This document shows positions 24,737 through 32,769 of a stretch of DNA of 34,574 nt, piece by piece. The position numbers and the translations under genes were made by a program. Source of the DNA: SIG636 sp045537905 (GTDB taxonomy: Bacteria; Bacillota; Clostridia; Oscillospirales; CAG-382); the NCBI GenBank assembly GCA_045537905.1, contig JAZSQJ010000044.1, forward strand, positions 1-34,574. Direction: 5' to 3'. Numbering within the stretch: position 1 is the stretch's first letter; each line of letters opens with the position of its first letter. The notes under the pieces are model-generated. The model did not search any database. It was not told where the DNA came from and saw only the letters and a list, made by a program, of their open reading frames with translations.

Positions 24737-24751
24737 AGGAAAGCTGAAAGT

Positions 24752-27700
24752 ATGAAGCGAGACGTGCTGCGACAAGCGGCCAGGTACAGCAAAGCTCACA
24801 ATCGAATAAAACGCTGGCACCGTGTCGTAGCAGGTTTTGCGGCGGTGGTGGTATTCATTACTACCTATGCATTGATACTGCCTGCCCTGACACAGGAGAG
24901 GGAAAGCTTTTGCGGTATAGAGCCTCACACCCACGGGGAGGAGTGCTACTATACTCCCACCAGGGAGCTAAGCTGTACCCTGTCACTCCATTCTCACAGT
25001 GAGCAGTGTCGGGACGGTGAGGGTAAAACGGTTTGCGGCTACGCCAACTTTGTTATCCACACCCATAACGAGCAGTGCTATAACGAGGCAGGACTGCTTG
25101 TATGCCGTTTGGCGGAGATAGGGCTCCACAGCCACGGGGACGCCTGCTACGAGATGGGCGACGGCGAGGAAAAGACCCTTAACTGCGAGGCCCCCGTTTA
25201 CAGCCTCCATACCCACGGCGAGGGCTGTAAGGACGGTGAGGGTACTCTTGTTTGCGGCAAGGAGGAGCTGGGTGAGCATATCCACGGCGAGGACTGCTTT
25301 ACCGAGATAAAGGAGGCAGAGCCCGTGCTCCGTTGCAACAAGCAGGAGCATAGCCATAGCGAGGACTGCTATACCGACAGGACCAAGGACGTGGAAACCG
25401 CCGAGGCTTGGGAGGCAACGCTACCCAAAAACCTTACAGGCGTATGGGCAGAGGACGTGGTAGCCGTTGCAAAGACCCAGCTTGGCTATTACGAAAGCTC
25501 GGTTAACACGGTGGTAGACGAGGAGGGCAATACCCACGGCTACACCCGTTACGGCGCCTGGTACGGTGCTACCTACGGCAAGTGGGATGCCAGCTTTGTT
25601 TCCTTTTGTCTGTACTACGCAGGCGTAAAGAGAGAGTATTTTAAGTTTGAATCGGACAGTAAGGCGTGGATAGAAAGCCTTAAACGCTCCGGTTATTATA
25701 AAGAGGCTTCGGCGCATACACCTACCGAGGGCAGCCTTATCTTCTTCCGCAGCGGCGGCGGAGACAAGGCGGTATACACCGTGGGCATAGTTGCCGCCCT
25801 TGTTCTGAACGAGTCAGGGGAGGCGGTAGGCGTTAAGGTGATAGCAGGCGACTTGGGCAACCGAGTACAGTATGCAGAGTATCAGTTAACGGATGAAACG
25901 ATAGTAGGCTACGGCAGGGTAGATGCCGCCTACGAGGAATATAAAAACAGCACCCCCAGAGAGCATAGCTATACCGATGGGGACGTAAGCATAAAGGCGG
26001 TGTACTATCCTGCCGCAGGTATACCTCAGGGGGCAGAGCTGGTTGTAAAGCCCATTGACAGTAGCCTTGCGGAGTATGAGGATTGCTACAAGCAAGCCGA
26101 GGACAGGCTGGAAAAGGCAAACGGCGAGGTAAAAACCGCTTTGATAAAGGACTTTAAGCTGTACGACATCAGCTTTTATCTGGACGGTGAGGAGATACAG
26201 CCTAACGATACGGTGGATATAAGCGTAAGCTTCCCCACGGAGGAGCATACGGAGGCAACCGAGGTAACGGTGCTTCACTACGTAGAGGATAAGGCTACCG
26301 TTCCGAGGGTGCAGGACTGCAAGGCAGAAAACGGCACCCTGACCGCAGACTTCGAGACGGAAAGCTTCTCCCTGTTTGCTATAGTCACCTCGGAGAGCTT
26401 CGTAAATAATATAGTAAGCCTTAACAAATACAGCGTAACCTCAAATTCCGGGCTTAGAGGACTGGCGGGCAGAGCCTACGCCATATCCAACGGAAGCTAC
26501 GCCCTTAGCGTAGACGAAAACGGCAACCTTATTACCGTACCCATAAGGGTACAAAGCACGGGAGCCATAACGGCAGACGAAACTCTTTGCCGTTGGACTC
26601 TCACAAAATACAGCACTTCCCTTTATAGCTATGATTATTATGTAAGCACTACGGTGGACGGAACTACCTATTATTTGAGTCTATCGGGTACGAGCCTGCA
26701 GCTTACAAGCTCCACCTCCTCAAGGACGAGGTTTACCTTTGCCTACACTAGCGGCAACGTTACTGCAAAAAGCGGTAATTACTACGTTCGTATCGGCGAA
26801 AACGGCGTAAGCGTAAGTACAAGCAACACAGGGACTGCAGTGCTCAGCTTACATACCAAGCCCACGGGTGAGTTTACCGTAAACTTTGACGGTCAGATAG
26901 GTCTGCCCCAGTATATGGGTAACAATGTGCCCCACAAATACCGCCTGGCAGAGAACCTTTCGGTTACCACCACCAACGGCGGCTACGTTACCCTGCCTGC
27001 AAGTATGACCCTGCCGGGCAACTACCCTATGAAGCTGAACGGCTGGTACGATATAATAAATATGGTGTACTACGACAGCTCTATGCTGGGTAAGCAAATT
27101 AAGGTAACTAATAATACGATTTTCTATCCCGAGTGGATAGCGGAGACCTACGATATAGGTCAGAACGTGGACGTTGTTACTAACCAGCCCGAGACCGGCG
27201 ACTTTATAACAACCACGGTCTTTGACTATAACGAGCTGTTTAATACGCACAGCTCCACCTATAATCCCGGCACCGATACGTGGACCTTTGACCCCAACAG
27301 CGAGCTTGGCTTTATCTTCTTTGACTACCTTGACGTTGGCAATATAGGTAATATTGCGGAAAAGGATGCAGCGGTAAACGGCGTAACGGTAAATGAGGAA
27401 AAAACCGCAGGTACCCGTGGTGCAAGCACCAACTTCCCGGGTACGATAACACCGGGTATCGCTAACGAAAAGAGGCTGAACGCCTTGTTTGGTGAGGACC
27501 CCGTAGCAGGGCGTATCTCCTTGGGAGAGGGTGACTGGCTTTACAGCTTTGACCCGGAGATAGGCTTTTACTATTACAACAGTGCGAAAAACGCCGCCTC
27601 CTATAACCAAAGTGAACAGCGTTTTTACGTATACGATTACACGGTTAATATCGACAGCCAAAACAGCTTGAACGACTTTTTGCCCTTCAACTACGGTAAA

Positions 27701-29839
27701 AGCACCTACAAGGAGAAGGATAACGAGGCAAACTACTGGTTTGGTATGAAGAGCGAGATAACCTTCTACCTGCCCGAAAACAGCGGCAGTCCCCTTAATA
27801 TTGCGGCAGACGGCAAGACCGATATGCAGCTAAGGTTCTCCGGGGACGACGACGTTTGGATATTTATTGACGGACAGCTTGTACTTGACCTTGGCGGCGT
27901 TCACGACGTTGTTTACGGCGAGGTTAATTTTGCTACAGGCAAGGTAAAAACAGGTCAGGCGATAGACGCAGACCATATAGCCGACAACACCGCAGACAGC
28001 TATGCAGGTATGCCCGGTGTAACGGGTACGGCAGGCGTAACCGTTTCCGACCTGCCTACCGAGCTGGAGGGCGGCAAGGAGCATACCATAACCATTTATT
28101 ATCTGGAGCGTGGCTCCTCCCTTTCCAACTGCTCTATTTACTTTAATCTGTCACCCTCCTATTCCTTCGAGCTTACTAAGCACGATAAGGACACGGGTGA
28201 GGTTTTGCAGGGAGCAGAATTCCAGGTGTTTGACGACGAGGAGTGTACCCAGCCGTCTATACTCTATGTAACGGCAGAGAACGGTACCCTTGTAGAGGTC
28301 GTTGACAAAACCTTCGTTACCGACGAAAACGGCAAGATAATATTCTACGGCTTGCTGCTCGGTAAATCCTATTATATCAAAGAGACCAAACCGCCACCCG
28401 GGTACTCTGATATGGACTACTACGTCATCCGCATAAACCTGTCCGAGCGAGGCGAGGTGACTTACGTTGCTCTGGACAGCAACGGCGGTAAATGGGTATA
28501 TGCGGACGCCTATATCTTCTCCTCCGAGGATGGCGAGCACCGAGTCGAAATTGACGTTTACAACGGCAATAATGACGAGCTGTTTATAGGCGGTGAAAAG
28601 AAGCTGTACGTAGAAAAGAAGTGGGCAGAGGGCAGTGAAAACACGCCCGACAGCGTAACCCTTCGTCTGTATGCTAACGGCGAGGCAACCGCCCGTACGA
28701 TAGTCCTTGACGCCTCCAACGGTTGGAAGGGCTTCTTCTACTCCCTTAAGGAAAAGGACGACGGTGGCAATGAGATTGTCTACACCGTTAAGGAGGAAAA
28801 TCCAAGTCCCGGTTTTGGAGACAGCTACTCTGAGATAGTGGGTGAGGAGATAACCCTCGGTGAGGAGGTGCCTGCCCATTGGGAGCAGACCACCTATCTG
28901 GAGGACGGATTTACCTACCGCTTTACTATGCCAAGCTATTACGGCTGGGCAATCAAGGGCATATCTGGCTCCGAATCTATTGAGCCTGCCGTGGTGGACG
29001 ACAACAAAAAGGACCAGCTATGGAAGGCAATAGCGGTAAACGGCGGCTTCCTGCTGCAGAACGTAGCCTATACCGACAGGTATCTGGGTGTAGGTGAAAA
29101 CGTTGTAGGCACCACGGACACCTCAGGCACCCATGCGGTGATGAACCTGCGGAACGGATATCTGGTGTCCAATCAGAACAGATACGTTCAAAAGGGTGCA
29201 AAAACCACTATTAACGGCAGTGGCTGGGGCTATTACGGCGTAGGCACCCAGGCGGAGGCAACGCCTATAACCGCCCATAAGTGGGTGGAGGCGTACAATA
29301 CCACCGTAAGAGAGCCTGTTCCGGGCTGGCTGGTAACCAACACCCCCTGGGACGAAACCATGTCCATCCCCGTTGAAAAGCTGTGGGATGCCACGGTAAG
29401 CGAGGGGCACAAGGAGGAGGTAAACGTAAACCTTTACCTTGTAAGCACGGGCACCGATGCAAGCCTTAGCTACGTAGACAGCCTTACCCTCAGTGCAGAA
29501 AACGGCTACAAGGGCAGCTTTGAGGAGCTGGCATATCCCGAGGAGGGCAGCTATTACTGCATATGGGAAGTAACCGACAAATTCAAACCCAATTACAGCG
29601 GGGAGACGGTCAGCATCTTCGTTGACAACGCCTACCACGACGCTCAGCGTGTAACGCTGGACAGTCAGGGTAAGGCGGCAACCGTCAGCATAACCAACAC
29701 CCTGCTGGTGCTGCTGCCCGAAACGGGGGCGGCAGGCACGGAAACGTATACTGCAGCAGGCACACTGCTGTTGTTTGCAGGCGGCTTTGCTTTGTATAAA
29801 CTAAAAAGCAGAGGGGAGGCAAAATCCCCCGAAGCATAA
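24752..29839 (+). CDS. Giant LPETG cell-wall surface protein (HxHxxxC repeats, CHAP-like, fibro-slime, SpaA/CnaB domains)
   Basis: 1695 residues. A signal-anchor helix (about 26-46) is followed by seven Cys/His units (54-206), each with C, then HxHxxxC. Residues about 233-395 resemble a CHAP/NlpC-type amidase, but the expected catalytic Cys is Asp279 (GKWDASF) and the expected His is Thr343 (YTVGIV). Next comes a beta-rich domain to about 545, then a Ser/Thr-rich region that may be beta-trefoil-like. A fibro-slime/PA14-like domain has GDDDVWIFIDG at 1031-1041. A SpaA-type domain has KHDKDTGEVLQGAEF and the E-box YYIKETKPPPGY near 1206. Two CnaB-like domains follow (near 1284 and 1538) with a second trefoil-like stretch between. 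The sorting signal is LPETG at 1655-1659, a hydrophobic helix and a basic tail. Likely a pilus tip or accessory adhesin; ligand unknown. Confidence 0.93.
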   Translation: MKRDVLRQAARYSKAHNRIKRWHRVVAGFAAVVVFITTYALILPALTQERESFCGIEPHTHGEECYYTPTRELSCTLSLHSHSEQCRDGEGKTVCGYANFVIHTHNEQCYNEAGLLVCRLAEIGLHSHGDACYEMGDGEEKTLNCEAPVYSLHTHGEGCKDGEGTLVCGKEELGEHIHGEDCFTEIKEAEPVLRCNKQEHSHSEDCYTDRTKDVETAEAWEATLPKNLTGVWAEDVVAVAKTQLGYYESSVNTVVDEEGNTHGYTRYGAWYGATYGKWDASFVSFCLYYAGVKREYFKFESDSKAWIESLKRSGYYKEASAHTPTEGSLIFFRSGGGDKAVYTVGIVAALVLNESGEAVGVKVIAGDLGNRVQYAEYQLTDETIVGYGRVDAAYEEYKNSTPREHSYTDGDVSIKAVYYPAAGIPQGAELVVKPIDSSLAEYEDCYKQAEDRLEKANGEVKTALIKDFKLYDISFYLDGEEIQPNDTVDISVSFPTEEHTEATEVTVLHYVEDKATVPRVQDCKAENGTLTADFETESFSLFAIVTSESFVNNIVSLNKYSVTSNSGLRGLAGRAYAISNGSYALSVDENGNLITVPIRVQSTGAITADETLCRWTLTKYSTSLYSYDYYVSTTVDGTTYYLSLSGTSLQLTSSTSSRTRFTFAYTSGNVTAKSGNYYVRIGENGVSVSTSNTGTAVLSLHTKPTGEFTVNFDGQIGLPQYMGNNVPHKYRLAENLSVTTTNGGYVTLPASMTLPGNYPMKLNGWYDIINMVYYDSSMLGKQIKVTNNTIFYPEWIAETYDIGQNVDVVTNQPETGDFITTTVFDYNELFNTHSSTYNPGTDTWTFDPNSELGFIFFDYLDVGNIGNIAEKDAAVNGVTVNEEKTAGTRGASTNFPGTITPGIANEKRLNALFGEDPVAGRISLGEGDWLYSFDPEIGFYYYNSAKNAASYNQSEQRFYVYDYTVNIDSQNSLNDFLPFNYGKSTYKEKDNEANYWFGMKSEITFYLPENSGSPLNIAADGKTDMQLRFSGDDDVWIFIDGQLVLDLGGVHDVVYGEVNFATGKVKTGQAIDADHIADNTADSYAGMPGVTGTAGVTVSDLPTELEGGKEHTITIYYLERGSSLSNCSIYFNLSPSYSFELTKHDKDTGEVLQGAEFQVFDDEECTQPSILYVTAENGTLVEVVDKTFVTDENGKIIFYGLLLGKSYYIKETKPPPGYSDMDYYVIRINLSERGEVTYVALDSNGGKWVYADAYIFSSEDGEHRVEIDVYNGNNDELFIGGEKKLYVEKKWAEGSENTPDSVTLRLYANGEATARTIVLDASNGWKGFFYSLKEKDDGGNEIVYTVKEENPSPGFGDSYSEIVGEEITLGEEVPAHWEQTTYLEDGFTYRFTMPSYYGWAIKGISGSESIEPAVVDDNKKDQLWKAIAVNGGFLLQNVAYTDRYLGVGENVVGTTDTSGTHAVMNLRNGYLVSNQNRYVQKGAKTTINGSGWGYYGVGTQAEATPITAHKWVEAYNTTVREPVPGWLVTNTPWDETMSIPVEKLWDATVSEGHKEEVNVNLYLVSTGTDASLSYVDSLTLSAENGYKGSFEELAYPEEGSYYCIWEVTDKFKPNYSGETVSIFVDNAYHDAQRVTLDSQGKAATVSITNTLLVLLPETGAAGTETYTAAGTLLLFAGGFALYKLKSRGEAKSPEA
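29771..29800 (+). promoter_or_regulatory. Possible internal promoter for the pilin gene
   Basis: TTGTTT (29771-29776), 18-base spacer and TATAAA (29795-29800) inside the last codons of the surface protein gene. It would make a pilin transcript with a leader of about 100 bases. Weak by sequence and within coding DNA. Confidence 0.3.
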
Positions 29840-29907
29840 AGAAGTTGTACCCCAAAAAGAAAAAATAAAAATAAAAAAACAAAACAAAAAACGAAAGGAC
29901 AAAAACC

Positions 29908-31497
29908 ATGAAGAGAACCAGAAAAATCACAGGCGTTATCCTTCTCGCACTTGCTATGCTCGTTAGCATAACAGCTTCCGCATTTGCTACCGACATCACC
30001 ATCAACGGCGGTGCAAACGGCTCCGAATATGCGGCTTACAAGCTCCTTGACGCAACCGACGGCGGCGACGGCAAGTACGCTTACACTCTTAACGAAAAGT
30101 ACAGTGCTATTCTTGCAAGCGTTACCGGTAAGACCGAGCAGGACGACATCGTTGCCTACATCAACGCTCTTACAGGCACTGATATCCAGACCTTTGCCGA
30201 TGCTGTTTATACAGCAATCGTTGCAGCAGACCCCGCAATCGCTGCTGACGCTAACGCTGCTGATGCAAAGTTTGAGGGCGTTGCACAGGGCTACTACCTT
30301 ATCGCAGAGACCAAGGTAGGCGACACCGCTGATACCTTCTCCCTTGTTATGCTTGACACCGCAGGTCAGGACAGTATTGTTGTTGACACCAAGGAAGATA
30401 AGCCTTCCGTTGAAAAGAAGATAGAGGAAATTAACGACACCACGGGTGAAAGCTCCTGGGGCGACCACGCTGACTACGACATCGGCGACAGCATCAACTA
30501 CCGCATTACAGGTACCGTTTCCAGCAAGTATGCAGACTACAACAGCTACTTCTACAGCTTTGTAGATACTATGGATGCAGGTCTTACCTACAACGGCGAC
30601 GCTAAGGTTTACATAGTAAACGGCGACGACAAGACCGACGTTACCGCAAGCTTTATTATCAAAAACCAGATGGACGGCGAAACCCTTATCGGCTTTACCG
30701 CTTCCTCCAACCTTAAGGAAATCGCAGATGTTACTATCAACGCCGACACCACTGTTGTTGTAGAATACACCGCTATTCTTAACGAAAACGCAGTTCACGG
30801 CGGCAGCGGCAACGAAAACGAAGTATACCTTGAGTACGAAAACAATCCTTATCACAATGCAGACGGCAACCCCGCTACCCCCGACAGACCCGGTGATGAA
30901 ACTCCCGAAAATCCCGATGACGACACCCCCGGTGTTACTCCTAAGGACATTAACGTAGTATTCACCTTTATGGCAAGTGTAGACAAGGTTGACAAGGACG
31001 ATAACGCTCTTGCAGGCGCAGGCTTTACTCTCTACAAGCAGGTTATGGGCGAGGCAGAGGGTGAAACTCCCGCTACCGCTGATTGGGTAGAGGTTGAGGT
31101 TATCGCAACCGCAGGTACCACCACCTTCACCTTTGAGGGCCTTGACGCAGGTATCTACAAGCTGGTTGAGACCACCGTTCCCGCAGGCTACAACAAGTGC
31201 GACGACGTAATCTTTGAGGTTGCCGCAAGCTACAATACCGAGGTTGATCCTCCTGCTCTTACCGCACTTCAGGTTAAGAACGAGGCAGGCGAGGTAATCT
31301 CCGGTGATGACGAAACCGCTTCCTTCAACGTAGACGTTACCGCAGGTACTGTTTCCACCGATATCGTTAACCTTTCCGGTACAGAGCTTCCCTCCACCGG
31401 TGGTATCGGTACTACTATTTTCTACATCCTCGGTGCAATCCTTGTTCTGGGCGGTGTGGTAGTTCTTATCGCAAAGAAGAGAATGAGCAACGACTAA
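29908..31497 (+). CDS. LPSTG major pilin (isopeptide-forming fimbrial backbone protein)
   Basis: 529 residues. A cleavable signal peptide ends near residue 27 (ASAFA). Domain 1 (about 28-165) is Ala/Asp-rich and ends with an E-box-like GYYLIAETK. Domain 2 (about 166-312) begins PSVEKKI and holds ADYDIGDSINYRITG. An Asn/Pro/Asp-rich linker (311-345) is followed by TPKDINVVFTF, a candidate site for the pilin lysine. The C-terminal SpaA domain has DKDDNALAGAGFTLYK and the E-box YKLVETTVPAGY at 417-428. The sorting signal is LPSTG at 494-498, a hydrophobic helix and KKR. AAAGGA lies 8 bases before the ATG. Codons are strongly biased to GCT, GTT and CTT, unlike the giant protein next door, which fits a very abundant product. 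Confidence 0.93.
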   Translation: MKRTRKITGVILLALAMLVSITASAFATDITINGGANGSEYAAYKLLDATDGGDGKYAYTLNEKYSAILASVTGKTEQDDIVAYINALTGTDIQTFADAVYTAIVAADPAIAADANAADAKFEGVAQGYYLIAETKVGDTADTFSLVMLDTAGQDSIVVDTKEDKPSVEKKIEEINDTTGESSWGDHADYDIGDSINYRITGTVSSKYADYNSYFYSFVDTMDAGLTYNGDAKVYIVNGDDKTDVTASFIIKNQMDGETLIGFTASSNLKEIADVTINADTTVVVEYTAILNENAVHGGSGNENEVYLEYENNPYHNADGNPATPDRPGDETPENPDDDTPGVTPKDINVVFTFMASVDKVDKDDNALAGAGFTLYKQVMGEAEGETPATADWVEVEVIATAGTTTFTFEGLDAGIYKLVETTVPAGYNKCDDVIFEVAASYNTEVDPPALTALQVKNEAGEVISGDDETASFNVDVTAGTVSTDIVNLSGTELPSTGGIGTTIFYILGAILVLGGVVVLIAKKRMSND

Positions 31498-31547
31498 TTA
31501 ACCCCGGTTTACTTCATTGCTCACTTTGTTCGTAAGATGATTTTAGC

Positions 31548-31578
31548 GAAGGGGCTGTCTTACTGAGGCAGCCCCTTC
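31548..31578 (+). terminator. Attenuating hairpin between pilin and sortase
   Basis: GAAGGGGCTG (31548-31557) pairs perfectly with CAGCCCCTTC (31569-31578) around an 11-base loop, then TTATC. The T-run is short, so it probably gives partial termination and leaves low read-through into the sortase gene, for which I see no separate promoter. Confidence 0.7.
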
Positions 31579-31610
31579 TTATCAAAATACAGCAGAAAGG
31601 AGACTCTGAG

Positions 31611-32441
31611 ATGAAAAAGCATTTTTCAACCCTGCTTATAATACTTGTAATTCTTCTCGGTGCGTCCTTGCTGCTGTATCCCACCGTAAGCGATTACTGG
31701 AACTCGCTGAGGCAGTCCCGAGCCATAGCGGACTACGTGGATAAGATAAACAATATGGACGAGGATAAGTACAAGGCTATCCTTGAGGAGGCAAGGGAGT
31801 ACAACGCCCGCCTTGCGGCAACCCCTCATACCCTTATCCTGGACAAGGAGCAGAAAAAGATATACAACGAACAGCTTAACGTAGCAGGTAACGGCATAAT
31901 GGGGTACATTGATATCCCCGATATTTCCTGCCACCTGCCCATCTATCACGGTGTAAGCGACGATGTGCTACAGATAGCGATAGGTCATATGGACGGCTCG
32001 TCCCTGCCCGTAGGCGGTGAAAGCACCCATACGGTGCTGTCGGGGCACAGAGGGCTTCCCTCGGCTATGCTGTTTACCGACCTGGACAAGCTTTCCGTAG
32101 GGGATACCTTTATAATAACCGTCCTTAACGAGGTGTTTACCTACGAGATATACGATATAGCCACGGTACTGCCCTATGAGGTAGACGGCTTGAAAATAGA
32201 GGCAGGCAAGGACCTGTGTACCCTGGTTACCTGCACTCCCTACGGCGTAAACTCCCATAGGCTGTTGCTCAAGGGCAAACGCATAGAAAACGCGGCAGAA
32301 ACCCCCGTGCTTCACGTGGTGGCAGAGGCAAGCCGTATCCAGCCCTTGGCGGTTATGCCCGTGATAGCCGTACCCATTTTGCTGGTGTTTATCCTTATTT
32401 TATTTATAAAGCCCAATAAAAACGGTAAAAAGTCGGTTTAA
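31611..32441 (+). CDS. Class C (pilin-polymerising) sortase
   Basis: A 276-residue membrane enzyme with an N-terminal helix (about 7-23) and a C-terminal helix (about 248-266), the topology typical of class C sortases. The catalytic residues are His146 (LSGHRGLPS), Cys208 (TLVTCTPYG) and Arg217 (SHRLLLKGKR). The usual class C lid motif (Asp-Pro-aromatic) before the catalytic domain is not present; the region reads ATPHTLILDKEQKKIYNEQ instead. It should join LPSTG pilin subunits through a lysine and possibly add the LPETG protein. AGAAAGGAG precedes the ATG. No separate housekeeping sortase is in the window. Confidence 0.94.
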   Translation: MKKHFSTLLIILVILLGASLLLYPTVSDYWNSLRQSRAIADYVDKINNMDEDKYKAILEEAREYNARLAATPHTLILDKEQKKIYNEQLNVAGNGIMGYIDIPDISCHLPIYHGVSDDVLQIAIGHMDGSSLPVGGESTHTVLSGHRGLPSAMLFTDLDKLSVGDTFIITVLNEVFTYEIYDIATVLPYEVDGLKIEAGKDLCTLVTCTPYGVNSHRLLLKGKRIENAAETPVLHVVAEASRIQPLAVMPVIAVPILLVFILILFIKPNKNGKKSV

Positions 32442-32445
32442 CCCC

Positions 32446-32474
32446 TTGTATTCCTTAAGGAAATAGTGTATAAT
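32446..32474 (+). promoter_or_regulatory. Promoter of the glycine riboswitch-agcS unit
   Basis: TTGTAT (32446-32451), a 17-base spacer and TATAAT (32469-32474), five bases after the sortase stop. Transcription should begin near 32481, about 20 bases before the first aptamer. Confidence 0.75.
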
Positions 32475-32502
32475 GTGACAAATTTAATAATTCTGTGTGA
32501 TG

Positions 32503-32664
32503 TTTACAGGAGATTGCCTTTAAGGCAAGCTGAAGGAGTAACACTCTCAGGCGTCCGTACGGATAGGGACTGTAAATTGACAGAGCTTTGGAGAAGCCCG
32601 TGGAAAACGGGTGCCGAAGGTGCAAACGCCACTGCTGCGTAATCTCTCAGGCAAAAGGACAAAG
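32503..32664 (+). promoter_or_regulatory. Tandem glycine riboswitch (two aptamers)
   Basis: Aptamer 1 (32503-32576) is closed by TTTACAG/CTGTAAA and has GGAGA, GCTGAAGGAGTAA, CTCTCAGGC and GGGACTGT. Aptamer 2 (32586-32664) is closed by CTTTG/CAAAG and has GGAGA, TGCCGAAGGTGCAA, CTCTCAGGC and AAAAGGACAAAG. These are the conserved blocks of the glycine aptamer, in the usual tandem arrangement with a 9-base linker. It controls a sodium:alanine/glycine symporter gene, a known partner of this riboswitch. Confidence 0.93.
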
Positions 32665-32706
32665 TATGAACGTAACCCTTGTTGGGCGTATTTTTTGTGC
32701 TTTTTT

Positions 32707-32744
32707 GCGGCGGAGGCGTACTTACACCTCTGCTGTATTTTTTT
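32707..32744 (+). terminator. Riboswitch expression-platform terminator
   Basis: GCGGCGGAGG (32707-32716) pairs with CCTCTGCTGT (32727-32736), a 10-bp stem including G-T pairs, followed by ATTTTTTT. It ends 11 bases before the agcS ribosome binding site. A weaker CCC/GGG hairpin before a run of six T (32691-32696) lies between it and aptamer 2. Confidence 0.7.
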
Positions 32745-32769
32745 GTAATAAAATAAAGGAGATATAAAA

